Part shown: positions 1 through 10,999 of the stretch, one piece after another | Layout: the number at the start of each line of letters is the position of its first letter | Position numbering within the stretch: the stretch's first letter is position 1 | Assembly: GCA_019321725.1 (NCBI GenBank) | Contig: CM033114.1 | Coordinates: 17,278,278 to 17,342,277, forward strand | Direction of reading: 5' to 3' | Source: Paulownia fortunei | Lineage: Eukaryota; Streptophyta; Magnoliopsida; Lamiales; Paulowniaceae | Length of the DNA stretch: 64,000 nt | Program-made: the position numbers and the translations under genes | Notes under the pieces: generated by a model | The model's database searches: none | Told to the model about the DNA's origin: nothing | What the model saw: only the letters and a program-made list of their open reading frames with translations

Positions 1-511
1 AAATCTACTAGTAGACTTAATTTCAGAGCTATTAGTAATCCATTTAACATCACTATATCCTTCAAGTACACTTAAAAAATCTTTATAACATAAAATATAA
101 TTTAGAGTTACTCTAAGATATTTAAGAACTCTTTCTAACGTATTCTAATGATTCTTACTAAGATTATAAGTATATCCACTAAGTCTTTCAACTGCATAAG
201 AAATATCACGTCTAGTGCTATTGGTAAAATATAATAATGATCTAATAATTTGAGAATATTTCGATTGAGACAAAGGTTCACACAAGTTTTTGTTTCAATG
301 CACATTTGGATCATAATGAGTAGAAATTGTCTTACAATCATAATAATTGAATTTCCTCTAAAACTTTTCAATAAAACCAGATTGGTTAGTAAACTGCCTT
401 CTTCAGTTCTTAAACACATAATGTTTCACATTTTTAATTAAGTCCAAATTAGATCGAATCTACATACAAATATAATATCAAATATTTACCCTTTTTCCCT
501 TGCAATATATA
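1..511 (-). pseudogene. CopA: RT C-terminus and RNase H of an old Ty1/copia element
   Basis: Read on the minus strand, this is the end of a copia reverse transcriptase running into RNase H. The clearest signatures are IIRSLLYFTNSTRRDISYAV (about 170-240), LERVLKYLRVT (about 115-150) and EGYSDVKWITNSSEIKSTSR (2-62). These correspond to the family's conserved 'GSLLY..TRPDI.YAV', 'RVLRYLKGT' and 'GYSDADWA...KSTSGY' blocks. The frame changes several times and there are in-frame stops, so it is dead. The window edge cuts the rest of RNase H and the 3' LTR. The 5' part of the same gene resumes at 10448, on the other side of CopB1. Copia identity is certain; lineage is not assigned. Confidence 0.88.
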
Positions 512-516
512 CATCT
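512..516. repeat. Target site duplication CATCT (left copy) of CopB1
   Basis: CATCT immediately precedes the TGTTGG start of the LTR at 517. The same five bases follow the LTR end at 10447. A perfect 5-bp duplication is the expected mark of copia integration and fixes both element ends. Confidence 0.93.
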
Positions 517-2745
517 TGTTGGTTCGATATAATCGCAGGGGTATACGCAGCGAAAAATTAAAATTTTTATTAAACATAAATTTAACCCCTTTGATTCGAA
601 AGCGATTTTAACGATCGCGCTTATTCAAGTGAATATATAAATAAATATAAAATTGGATTATACCTTTCGTGCACTCCGGTTGTTGTAGGGAATGAAGCAA
701 TCAATTGCTTATCCTGGACTATCAGAACTCGCAGGGATCCAAGTGTCTCCCCTCTATCAGGTCCACGATACGGAAAGCAACACCAATCAAAAGGATTCGC
801 TAGTATCCTTTTAATTGTTTACTAATCTAGAACCGGAGTATATTTTCAAGAACAATAAAGATTGATTCTTTAAGTTCTTGAAACAATAATATGAAGAAAA
901 TAACAAGAAACTGATTTTCTTTTTCTTTCTTTTCTTTTCTTGAAAAGTAAAAATAGAAGACTTTAAACAAAATATTTTTGCTCAAATTTTTGAATTGAAT
1001 TATGTAATTTTCATCCCTCATATATATAGGGTTGAAAATTTTAATCATTTTCCAACTCTTGAAAAGTTTTTCTATTTTGAACTACTTCAAAACCTTATCT
1101 TGGAAGGATTCCAAATTTTTCAAGAACTCTTCTTTTTTCACTCTTCTATTGTATGTGGACTAATTTGAGACTACATTAATCATCAAAATTGTCTACATAC
1201 ATTGTTGATATTAATTTGAACTCTTCAAATAATATCAAGATAGATATATATCATATATATATATACTATAATTATATTTATACATAAATTAAATCTTAGT
1301 GGCCTATTTTATCCTATAAAAATGATCACTATATTTATTTATCTATAAATATGTTAATTAAATAAATCATATTTATTTAATTTATTTTTTCATACTTTAG
1401 TGGGTTTCTTAAGTGATCCACATTTATTTTGGGCTTGAACTCAAAAATCCCCAAATCAATTCAATTGATTCAATCCCAATTTAATCAATCCAAATGATTA
1501 ATTTAATTTACTCCAATTGGGCTTCCTAATCAAATTAGGCCCAATTAAATAATCCATTACTTAATTGAATAATTTAACTTAACTATTAAATTAAATAGAA
1601 CCCTTAATTAATTAATTGATCAGTATTATTATTTAATTAATTTCCAACCATTGGATAAAATCTAAAATTAAAAATGTTACTTTTCATAAAGATGTGTGAC
1701 CCTCTTAGGTTCACTACTAAGCTAGTAGTGGGTTTGCAATATTTGCAACTTATGAATAACAATTATTCCAATTAATTAATCCAATTAATTAATCCGCTTG
1801 GAATCAACTCCTTAATTCCAAGAACCTCACTATCTATGAAAACACCTAACAAGTAATCATGGCAAACTAGTTTTAGGTGAAATAGCGAGTAAACCTATTT
1901 CAGTTGCGAGTACCATACACGTACGGTCCTTTCGACAGCTAATCTCCTGATTGAATCTAAGGCATGGATTATAAGTCAAAAACCTAAATGATTCAATTGC
2001 TGTGATCCCATTTCAAGTTCCAATGATTTTTGATGAATCACAATTCATTCTGCCTTGACCAAGGTCTTTGAATCACGAACTATGAAAACACAGGAGATTC
2101 CCTTATTTAAAAAAATAAGTGTCGAATTCTATGTTGGCCACTGACAAACCTCCATGCACACCAGTGCAACACCCAACATAATCCTTTGTGATTGTCAAGC
2201 AATCAGAAGATATATCAAAGTGCTGCAGGATGCACACAAGGCTACCATCGTGCCTCAAGTCTAAGGACTAGTCGTGTACTATCGCAACACAGAAATTCTT
2301 ATTTCGACGGGCAAAGCCTCCAACTAAGAATTTCTTGTGGGCCATATTCGGTGTACTTGTTCCCTAACAAGCACCCACATATATGCATTTACGTCTCTAC
2401 GCTAATGCCAATGGAATGTGACATCCTCGTCTCACGAGCATGCATTATATGTACGAGTCTTACTGAGCTATTTGATGTCCCATCTCAAAAAACTCTCGAC
2501 TCGGAACTTATTTAAAACCAAAGCCTTAGAGGCATATTCCATGATCGCCATCATATGCGCGACCATGCCCCGTAGCTAAATTTGGTCTAAGGATTTTATC
2601 TAATGTGCAGAAATAAAAAAATGCAAGACATAAGATAAAGAAAATGCCTTTTTATTAATATGATTCCCAATAAGATTGTCTTTACAAAAGCAAAAGAGTA
2701 TAATACACCCAATCTAATTGGGGCGTTGGACATCCTACTCTAACA
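517..2745 (-). repeat. CopB1 3' LTR (left)
   Basis: This 2229-bp LTR begins TGTTGG and ends TCTAACA on the plus strand, and is collinear with 8243-10447. It contains AT-rich stretches and a pyrimidine tract (about 918-940). A TATA-like CATATATATAGGG lies at 1018-1030. A short open frame at 2192-2515 is an LTR-internal shadow and not a gene. Confidence 0.94.
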
Positions 2746-2757
2746 ATCTCCCACTTG
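2746..2757 (-). other. CopB1 polypurine tract
   Basis: On the minus strand the 12 bases before the 3' LTR read CAAGTGGGAGAT, a purine-rich primer for plus-strand DNA synthesis directly abutting the TGTTAGAG LTR start. The same site occurs in CopB2 at 22999-23010, with one change. Confidence 0.85.
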
Positions 2758-3321
2758 CCCTAGCTCCAATTGCCCATGTATCTAAGGCCCATCTTCTCAA
2801 GATGTCCGTCGAATATCTTCTGTGCTAAGGGCTTAGTAGTGGGTCTGCTACACATTTCTGCTGAGGCAACTCGATCATAATGACGTCGCCTCTACCAATG
2901 ATCTCTCTGATTAAGTGATATCGTCTTATTATGTGCTTGGATCTTTGATGAGATCTTGGCTCTTTTGCTTGAGCAATAGCTCCATTATTATCACAGTGAA
3001 TCATAACTGGATCAACAATGGATGGAATTACATCCAACCCTTGGATGAAATTTCTAATCCAAATAGCTTCTTTTGCTACATTTGATGCAACAATATTTCA
3101 GCTTCGGTGGTAGAGTCTGCAGTCGTCTCTTGCTTGGAACTCTTCCAACTGACCGCACCACCATTCAAGGTGAATATGTATCCGGACATGGACTTTGAGT
3201 CATCTATATCGGACTGAAAACTAGAGTCTGTATATCCATCCAGTTTTAGTTCTCCATTGCCGTATATCAGAAAGATATCCTTAGTCCTTCTCAAGTACTT
3301 GAGGATCATCTTAACGACTTT
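2758..3321 (-). pseudogene. CopB1 RNase H domain
   Basis: This is the copia RNase H that removes RNA from the RNA/DNA hybrid during reverse transcription. The 3076-3309 segment carries LKYLRRTKDIFLIYGNGELK, then a GYTDSSFQSDIDDSKSMSGY block (with the catalytic Asp) and a VSWKSSKQET block. After a frame break around 3085, 2825-3037 supplies a CDNNGAIAQAKEPRSHQRSKHI-type block split by nothing else. An in-frame TAG near 3323 replaces the Trp of the usual HWK motif and separates RNase H from RT. The break and the stop make it non-functional. It lies directly upstream of the polypurine tract, as expected. Confidence 0.88.
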
Positions 3322-4399
3322 CTAGTGTTCTTCTCTTGGATTGGACTGATATCTGCTCGTGACACTCAGAGCATGTGCTATATCAGGCCTTGTACATAAC
3401 ATTGCATACATTATGCTCCCTATTGCAGAAGCATAAGGTATGCGAGTCATCTTTTCTCTCTCTTCAGGTGTCTTAGGAGACATAACTTTAGAGAGTGAAA
3501 CCCCATGACTCATAGGCAGAAATCCTCTCTTGGATTCCTCCATGCTAAATCTTTTTAGCACTTTGTCTATGTACATGGACTGGGATAGTCCGATCATCCT
3601 TCTGGATCTATCTCTATAGATCTTTATCCCTAGGATAAAAGATGTATCTCCCAAGTCCTTCATGGAAAACTGATTAGATAACCAAGTCCTTGTTGACTGC
3701 AACATCCCTACATCATTTCCAATGAGTAGGATGTCATCAACGTAGAGCACAACAAATGTAACTGCACTCCCACTAACCTTCTTGTAGACACATGGTTCAT
3801 CGGGTTCTTATGAAAGTCAAACATTTTGATCGTTTCATCAAACCGGATGTTCCAACTCCTCGAAGCTTGTTTGAGTCCATAAATGGATCTCTGGAGCTTG
3901 CAAACCTTTTGCTCACTCCCGCTGGATATGAAGCCTTCTGGCTGCTTCATGTAGATCTCTTCCTTAATATTTCCATTAAGGAAAGCGGTCTTCACATCCA
4001 TTTTCCATATCTCATAGTCATAATATGCAGATATGGCTAACAGTATCCGTATGGATTTAAGCATCGCTACTGGTGAAAAAGTTTCCTCATAATCAATTCC
4101 TTGCTTCTGAGTATAACCTTTTGCTACCAATCGTGCCTTATAGGTTGCTACCTCTTCATCTACTCCAAGCTTCCGCTTGTAGACCCATTTGCAGCCAATG
4201 GAAACAATTCCCTGTGGTGGGTCCACCAAAGTCCATACCTTGTTGGAGTACATAGAGTCCATTTCGGACTGTATAGCTTCTTGCCACTTTTTCGAGTCGA
4301 TGTCAGACATCGCCTCTCCATAGCTTCTTGGATCATTATCCAAGGGGAGTCCCTCTTCTTTGTTCTCTAACAACAAGTTGTACCTCTTAGGTACCCTTG
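3322..4399 (-). pseudogene. CopB1 reverse transcriptase
   Basis: RNA-dependent DNA polymerase of the element. In order, 4376-3795 carries the N-terminal block with CKWVYKRKLG, KARLVAKGYTQKQGIDYEET, MDVKTAFLNGN, EEIYMKQPEGF and YGLKQASRSW. Segment 3750-3322 carries the active-site LYVDDILLIGND, the FSMKDLGDTSFILGIKI block and MLCTRPDIAHALSV. The two are in different frames: compared with CopB2 (CATCCGGG) this copy reads CATCGGG near 3802, a single lost C. Otherwise this is one of the better-preserved domains. The YVDD catalytic motif is intact. Confidence 0.93.
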
Positions 4400-5569
4400 A
4401 GACCCTTTCGGATCTTCGAAGAGATTGTGCCTTAGAGGGTCCAGCATCAGCTGGTGTACCATTTACTGCGTCAGTTGGGGTGTTCTATGGTTCTTGATCC
4501 TCTTCAAGTTCTACGACATTGTCACTTCCATCTGAAAGAAATTCTTCTTCAAGGAAGGTAGTATTCCTCGAAACAAACACCCTTTGTTCCGTGGCATCAT
4601 AGAAATAGTATCCAATAGACTCCTTTGGATACCCCACAAACTTGCATAAGCTGGATCTCATATCCAACTTATCTCCCACTAGCTGCTTCACATAAGCAGC
4701 ACACCCCATACCCTAAGGTATTTATAGGAAGGTGTCTTTCCATACCACATCTCATATGGTGTTTTGGGGACGGCTTTAGATGGCACCCTGTTTAATAGGT
4801 ATGCCGCCGTTTCTAAGGCATAGCCCCAGAATGAAAGAGGTAATGAAGTGAAGCTCATCATAGATCTAACCATGTCCAACAAGGTTCGATTCCTGCGTTC
4901 CGCAACTCCGTTGAGTTAGGGAGTAGCAGGAGGAGTCCACTGTGAGAGAATCCCATTCTCTTTTAGATAATCTAAAAATTCTGTGCTTAAGTATTCACCT
5001 CCTCGATCAGATCGAAGAGTTTTTATACTTAATCCAGTTTGTTTCTCTACTTCAGTTCTGAATTCTTTGAACTTTTCAAATACTTCAGACTTGTACCTTA
5101 AAAGGTACACATAACCATACCTAGAGAAGTCATCGGTAAAGGTTAAGAAGTAGTTATAGTTTCCACGGGCACTAAATTTAGTGGCCCACATACATCTGTA
5201 TGGATCAAATCCAATAGATGCTTGGCTCGCTCCACTTGTCCAACAAATGAAGATTTGGTCATCTTTCCTTTGAGGCAGGATTCACAAGTTGTTAGTTCTT
5301 GCTCTCTCGTTAGATCAAGCAACTGTGCCAATTTGTTAATTCTTTTCTCAAAAATATGTCCTAATCTTGCGTGCCACAGGCTCATTGAACTATGATTATC
5401 TAATTTTCTTTTATGTTGTTGAATTGTGAAAATGGGGTTATGGGGAGTAATAGTATATAAATAATTCGTCGAAGAACCAGAATATATAAAATCAGAACGT
5501 TTGAAAATGGAACAATTTCCATTCTCAATGGTAAATCTAAAACCTTCTCTATCCAAAACTGGAATAGAG
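4400..5569 (-). pseudogene. CopB1 integrase with GAG-pre-integrase zinc site
   Basis: The enzyme that inserts the DNA copy. The N-terminal HHCC zinc region is visible as SLWHARLGH ... CESCLKGKMTKSSF (about 5390-5250). The catalytic core follows: LIHTDVCGPLN, FTDDFSRYGYVYLL and TLRSDRGGEYLSTEFLDYL (5200-4960). The segment LLNRVPSKAVPKTPYEMWYG continues at 4882-4720. Damage: the core is frameshifted at about 5170; an in-frame TAA stands at about 4918 where CopB2 has Gln; and a base lost near 4705 shifts the frame after YLRVWG. A linker (4400-4490) leads into RT. Confidence 0.9.
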
Positions 5570-5820
5570 ATAATGTTCTTAATAATATCCGGAACAAAAA
5601 GACAATTATTTAAAACTATTACATAACCATTCTCTAAAGCCAGATTAATGGTCCCTATAGCTAATGCAGCAACTCTTGCTCCATTTCCCATCCTAAGGAC
5701 CGTTTCTCCTCCATCCAGCTTCCTACTTCTTGTCATTATCTGCAAATCATTGCAAATATGTGAGCCACAACCGGTATCTAATACCCAAAGTATTGTTAAC
5801 CGACAAGTTAACTTCAACAA
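5570..5820 (-). pseudogene. CopB1 aspartic protease
   Basis: Polyprotein-processing protease. The catalytic WVLDTGCGSHIC motif lies at about 5790-5750, with the Asp-Thr-Gly triad intact, followed by LRMGNGARVAALAIGTINLA. It is out of frame with gag because two bases are missing near 5793: CopB2 reads CCCAAGAAG where CopB1 reads CCCAAAG. The domain therefore keeps its catalytic residues but can no longer be read through from gag. Confidence 0.88.
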
Positions 5821-6628
5821 AATATATACCTGAACTCTTCAGGCTTGCAAGATACTCCTTGCAATTCCTCTTCCAGTGCCCTGGTTTGCCGCAGTAATGA
5901 CACTTGTCATTGGCTTGAGAAGAAACCTTTTTGACACTGCCCTTAGCTTTCAGCTTGTTGGGTTTAGAGGAACCCTTTCCTTTCTTCTTTCCTTTCTTGG
6001 GCTTTTTAGTCTTTGATCCGGAAAAAGATCCAACAAGCAGAACCTGCTTGTCCTTTTTCATGGTGGACTCAGCCGTCTTTAACATGTTCACAAGCTCAGC
6101 GAGACTAGTCTCCATGTTGTGCATGTTAAAGTTGACAACAAAGGTGTCAAATGATGGAGGCAGAGACTGCAGTAGAAGGTCCGTATAGAGTTCGTTCTCC
6201 ATAACGACTCCAAGGGACGCTAGCCTTTCAATAAGGGCTATCATCTTCAATCCATGATCATGGACTGAAGAGCCCTCAGTCATACGACATCTGAAAAGCT
6301 CTTTTGAGATCTGATATCTCGTCTGCCGAGTTCTTTGAATGAGGATCCCATAGGCAGTATCTTGATCCTCATTCTGCCTCTGCAGCTCATTTGACATCGA
6401 TGCCAGCATGTAGCATCGAGCCTACAGATTGTCATCAACATGACGTAAATAACCTGCATAATCCTCTGAAGAAATATCCTCCGGCGGTACCAAAGGAGGC
6501 GCAGTGTCGAGGACATATGCCCTCTTCTCTGACTGAAGAACTATCTTCAGGTTTCTTAGCCAATCGACAAAATTAGGTCCAGTTAATTTATTTTGTTCAA
6601 GGATTGTTGCAAGTGGATTCTTTGCCAT
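5795..6628 (-). pseudogene. CopB1 gag (capsid/nucleocapsid)
   Basis: The structural protein that packages element RNA. It starts at ATG 6628-6626 with MAKNPLATILEQNKLTGPNF, typical of copia gag N-termini, and continues through a UBN2-type capsid core (RTRQTRYQISKELFRCRMTE, LLLQSLPPSFDTFVVNFN). A Lys-rich stretch (GKKKGKGSSKPNKLKAKG) precedes an intact CX2CX4HX4C zinc knuckle, CHYCGKPGHWKRNC (about 5920-5878). One in-frame TAG near 6421-6423 interrupts the frame after residue 68. CopB2 has CAG there, so it is a C-to-T nonsense change. Otherwise gag is open over about 275 codons. Confidence 0.93.
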
Positions 6629-8227
6629 TTTAGTAGAATTATCTACAAAATATGCACGAAGCAGAAAATGAGTAAACTATGGGAAAAACATATTCATTTA
6701 ATATAAGGTCTTTAATACTAAATGTCTCCCACTATTTTCTTCGAATTCCATCACCCCTAATGGAATTTCAGGAAATCAAAATTCCTAGTGAGCTTGAGGT
6801 CCAATGAAAATATTTCACACCCCAATTTTATGAGCCCATGAAATATTTTTATCGGTAGTCAACTCTTTGACGATTGTATCACTATACAACCCTCAAGTTT
6901 GTTTTGCCTCACCTCTTCTCATATACCCCAATTTTATGAGCCCATATAGTACTAAGTGTCAAACAATACCATCAAACTTTCGTGTAGATAGAGCATCAAG
7001 ATGTCCCACGACTCATGGTCAACATAATGACGATTCCATCCCACGAGCATCTCTATGCTTGGTAGAGATCACAACTTTCCAACACATGACCACCCCATGA
7101 CTCATGGTCAGTGATCAAGTGCGGTAGCGGTCGTCATGTCTCTATCTTTGATGGTAGGCATGGAACGATAGGTCCTACCTAACTTGTCCATTTTTATTTG
7201 AAATCGAATTTTCAAAAAATTCTTTTACTTAATTTTAATAAATTAAGTGGGGTTTAATTTTATCCAAGACCTCATCATAATTTAAATTATGTTGGTTATT
7301 TAATGCATGACATCATAAGATCATTCCACAAGCATAAAAGCATTAAATAAAATCCTAAGCATGCATCTAATACATACTTAAATAAATGGATGATCATGAA
7401 CTAGTCCTATGCGGTCCATTTGAGCCAAAAATGGACCTAAGGTCAGTCTAAGGGTAATAAAATGGAATAGAACCTATTCTATTACATAATTGTATCCCAT
7501 ACAATCATGGGCCTTCTTTTTTATTCTCATTCGTCTTCCAAAGAAAAAGAAAAACCTTACCATCTATTCTACTCTCTTTACAGAAAATAAAATAACTTAC
7601 ATAAATGAAATAAGAGGCTCGCAGGCCCCATTTTAAAACCCAAAAATATTAAATAAAACCAATCACATTGGTCCAATGGCTCATAATCATTCCATACATG
7701 CTCATAATTAACATCATATATAATTATCAAAATATGTAAATTTACCAAATTGTTAAACGCAATTTTTCTTTTAACTTGGTATAATTTTTAATTGCTTGAA
7801 AAACAATTTTTCTTTGAAAAACAATTTTTTAGAAAAAATTAAAATTAACATTTAATTTTAATATTCCAGAAAATGAAAAAAAAAAAAAAAAAAACGGACC
7901 CGGAACGACACGACGAGCAGCACCACTGCTGCCCGTCGGGCGCGCAGTCGGGTGACAGGCGCCCAGCTGTCGGGCGCCCGTGGCGCGCCGGCACCCGCTG
8001 CCGGGTGCCTGCCCGCGCAGCCGTCGGGTGTCTGACACCCGACGCCAGCGAATTTGTTTTTTTATTTTTTTTATTTTCATATTTAAACAATTTAAATAAG
8101 CAATTAAAATTATTCCAATTAAAAATTCTAAAATATGCAAAATCAAATTTTACATAATTAACATGAATTTAAACAATTTAAAAACATGTATTCATAAATT
8201 CGAAATTCACTAAATAAGCGAAACCGT
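6629..8227 (-). other. CopB1 untranslated leader
   Basis: About 1.6 kb between primer site and gag with no convincing coding frame. It holds AT-rich DNA, short repeats of 'CCCCAATTTTATGAGCCCAT' (about 6821 and 6927), two copies of a CGACTCATGGTCA/TGACTCATGGTCA motif (7009 and 7096), and the GC-rich block at 7893-8047. A truncated relative of this leader survives in CopF at 53870-54103. Confidence 0.75.
7893..8047 (-). other. GC-rich multi-hairpin block in the CopB1 leader
   Basis: In a window of about 30% G+C, this 155-bp block is mostly G+C. It contains stacked inverted repeats. GTCGGGTGTC (8023-8032) and GACACCCGAC (8034-8043) are perfect 10-bp arms around one T. GGCACCCG (7990-7997) and CGGGTGCC (8002-8009) are perfect 8-bp arms. 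A GGCGCCC/GGGCGCC pair lies around 7959-7980. It is close to the primer site of the genomic RNA, where retroelements often keep dimerisation or packaging structures; that role is inference. The CopB2 counterpart is 28145-28265 and is strongly diverged. Confidence 0.7.
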
Positions 8228-8241
8228 GGCTCTGATACCAT
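8228..8241 (-). other. CopB1 primer binding site (initiator Met-tRNA)
   Basis: On the minus strand this reads TGGTATCAGAGCCA, the canonical complement of the 3' end of plant initiator tRNA-Met. It begins one base downstream of the 5' LTR end (8243). Confidence 0.94.
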
Positions 8242-8242
8242 T

Positions 8243-10447
8243 GTTGGGTTCGCTATAATCGCAGGGGTATACGCAGCGGAAAATTAATTTTTTATCAAAT
8301 ATAAATTTAAACCCTTTGATTCGAAAGCGATTTTAACGATCGCGCTTATTTAAGTGAATATATAAATAAATATAAAATCGAATTATACCTTTCGTACACT
8401 CCGGTTGTTGTAGGGAATGAAGCAATCAATTGCTTATCCTGGACTATCAGAACTCGCAGGGATCCAAGTGTCTCCCCTCTATCAGGTCCACGATACGGAA
8501 AACAACACCAATCAAAAGGATTCACTAGTATCCTTTTAATTGTTTACTAATCTAGAACTTGAGTATATTTTCAAGAACAATAAAGATTGATTCTTTAAGT
8601 TCTTAAAACAATAATATGAAGAAAATAACAAAAAACTGATTTTCTTTTTCTTTCTTTTCTTTTCTTGAAGAGTAAAAATAGAAGACTTTAAACAAAATAT
8701 TTTTGCTCAAATTTTTGAATTGAATTATGTAATTTTCATCCCTCATATATATAGGGTTGAAAATTTTAATCCTTTTCCAACTCTTGAAAAGTTTTTCTAT
8801 TTTGAACTACTTCAAAACCTTATCTTGGAAGGATTCCAAATCTTTCAAGAACTCTTCTTTTTTCACTCTTCTATTGTATGTGGACTAATTTGAGACTACA
8901 TTAATCATCAAAATTGTCTACATACATTGTTGATGTTAATTTGAACTCTTCAAATAATATGAAGATAGATATATATCATATATATATACTATAATTATAT
9001 TTATACATAAATTAAATCTTAGTGGCCTATTTTATCCTATAAAATTGGTCACTATATTTATTTATCTATAAATATGTTAATTAAATAAATCATATTTATT
9101 TAATTTATTCTCTTCATACTTTAGTGGGCTTCTTAAGTGATCCACATTTATTTTGGGCTTGGACTCAAAAATCCCCAAATCAATTCAATTGATTCAATCC
9201 CAATTTAATCAATCCAATTGATTAATTTAATTTACTCCAATTGGGCTTCCTAATCAAATTATGTCCAATTAAATAATCCAATTACTTAATTGAATAATTT
9301 AATTTAACTATTAAATTAAATACAACCCTTAATTAATTAATTAATTTCCAACCATTGGATAAAATCTAAAATTAAAAATGTTACTTTTCATAAAGATGTG
9401 TGACCCTCTTAGGTTCACTACTAAGCTAGTAGTGGGTTTGCAACATCTGCAAGTTATGAAAAATAATTATTCCAATTAATTAATCCAATTAATTAATTCG
9501 CTTGGAATCAACTCCTTAATTCCAAGAACCTCACTATCCATGAAAATACCTAGCAAGAAATCATGGCAAACTAGTCTTAGGTGAAATAGCGAGTAAACCT
9601 ATTTCAGTTGCGAGTACCATACACGTACGGTCCTTTCGACAGCTAATCTCCTGATTGAATCTAAGGCATGGATTATAAATCGAAACCCTAAATGATTCAA
9701 TTGCTGTGATCCCATTTCAAGTTCCAATGATTTTTGATGAATCACAATTCATTCTGCCTTGACCAAGGTCTTTGAATCACGAACTATGAAAACACAGGAG
9801 ATTCCCTTATTTAAAAAAACAAGTGTCGAATTCTATGTTGGCCACTGACAAACCTCCATGCACACCAGTGCAACACCCAACATACCCCCTTTGTGATTGT
9901 CAAGCAATCAGAAGATATATCAAAGTGCTGCAGGATGCACATAAGGCTACCATCGTGCCTCAAGTCTAAGGACTAGTCGTGTACTATCGCAACACAGAAA
10001 TTCTTATTTCGACGGCAAAGCCTCCAACTAAGAATTTCTTGTAGGCCATATTCGGTGTACTTGTTCCCTAACAAGCACCCACATATATGCATTTACGTCT
10101 CTACGCTAATGCCAATGGAATGTGACATCCTCGTCTCACGAGCATGCATTATATGTACGAGTCTTACTGAGCTATTTGATGTCCCATCTCAAAAAACTCT
10201 CGACTCGGAACTTATTTAAAACCAAAGCCTTAGAGGCATGTTCCATGATCGCCATCATATGCGCGACCATGCCCCGTAGCTAAATTTGGTATAAAAACTT
10301 TATCTAATGTGCAGAAATAAAAAAATGCAAGACATAAGATAAAGAAAATGCCTTTATTAATATGATTCCCAATAAGATTGTCTTTACAAAAGCAAAAGAG
10401 TATAATACACCCAATCTAATTGGGGCGTTGGACATCCTACTCTAACA
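8243..10447 (-). repeat. CopB1 5' LTR (right)
   Basis: This 2205-bp LTR starts TGTTGGG and ends TCTAACA (plus strand), and is collinear with 517-2745. It provides the element promoter. A TATA-like CTCATATATATAGGG at 8742-8755 would start transcripts about 1.7 kb into the LTR, leaving about 0.5 kb of R-U5. It lacks a segment of about 12 bp (TTGATCAGTATT region) present in the left LTR near 1618-1632. Confidence 0.94.
8742..8755 (-). promoter_or_regulatory. Candidate TATA box in the CopB1 5' LTR
   Basis: The minus strand reads CCCTATATATATGAG. It is the only strong TATA-like site between the U3 start and the primer site at a plausible distance, and it is conserved at 1018-1030 and 28942-28956. 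Position-based inference only. Confidence 0.5.
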
Positions 10448-10990
10448 CATCTATCATGTTTATTTGATCTAACTCATAACCATGTATAACTTCATTAAAT
10501 TTCTCATGTCATTATTTGGGAGCTTGCTTCAAATCAAATAAAGATTTCACTAACATACATACCTTATGTTATTATCCTTTTAACTTAAAAACCTTGAGGT
10601 TGTTCCATATAAATTTCTTCATATACAGTCTTAGCATCCATTTGATGCGTCACTAACTTTTGTTAAGATGACAAAGTAAATAAATTCATAATAATTGAGA
10701 TCCTAACAACAAGATAATAAGTATCAAATTAATTTATTCCTTCTTGTTGTATAAATCCTTTCACTACTAATCTTAATTTGTACTTATTTATTGAACCACT
10801 AGCTTTTAACTTTTTCTTAAAAATCCATTTACATGCTATTAGTTTACTACAAGGAGGTAGATAAAATAAAGCATAAGTATTATGCTTTAGAATAGAATTT
10901 TATTCATCGTTGATAACTTCTTTCGAAAAAGGTGTATCTACAGAAGATAATGCTTCATCATAAATTTGGGGATCTTCTTCAACTAAATTG
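10448..10990 (-). pseudogene. CopA reverse transcriptase, N-terminal part
   Basis: CopA resumes directly after the CATCT duplication. On the minus strand KSLFDLKQAPK followed by HEKFNEVIHGYELDQINMID (about 10550-10450) matches the family's 'SLYGLKQAPKQWHEKF' block, with two stops where Gln-Trp should be. Upstream segments to about 10990 fit the 'FLNG / VAKG' region but are heavily broken. The next expected residues continue at 511 on the far side of CopB1, which shows the two pieces were once one gene. Confidence 0.82.
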
Positions 10991-10999
10991 TAATCAAAT

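Larger units (their letters stand above)
517..10447 (-). mobile_element. CopB1: complete long-LTR Ty1/copia retrotransposon
   Basis: A 9.9-kb element with two 2.2-kb LTRs (517-2745 and 8243-10447), TG..CA ends, an initiator-Met-tRNA primer site (8228-8241), a polypurine tract (2746-2757) and the target duplication CATCT. On the minus strand the order is leader, gag, protease, integrase, RT, RNase H, which is diagnostic of Ty1/copia. LTRs over 2 kb plus a leader of about 1.6 kb resemble the Angela/Tork type, but that lineage is an inference. It inserted into the RT region of CopA in the same orientation. The LTRs are similar but visibly diverged, and the coding region holds several stops and frameshifts, so it is not a recent autonomous copy. 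Confidence 0.95.

Noticed and set aside
2192..2515. 107-codon plus-strand frame, also seen at 30103-30426
   Set aside because: It lies inside CopB LTRs, is antisense to the element, has no domain resemblance and is broken in other LTR copies.
7829..8157. Overlapping Arg/Ala/Pro-rich frames on both strands
   Set aside because: They come from the GC-rich palindromic leader block; composition alone keeps stops away, and CopB2 does not preserve any of them.
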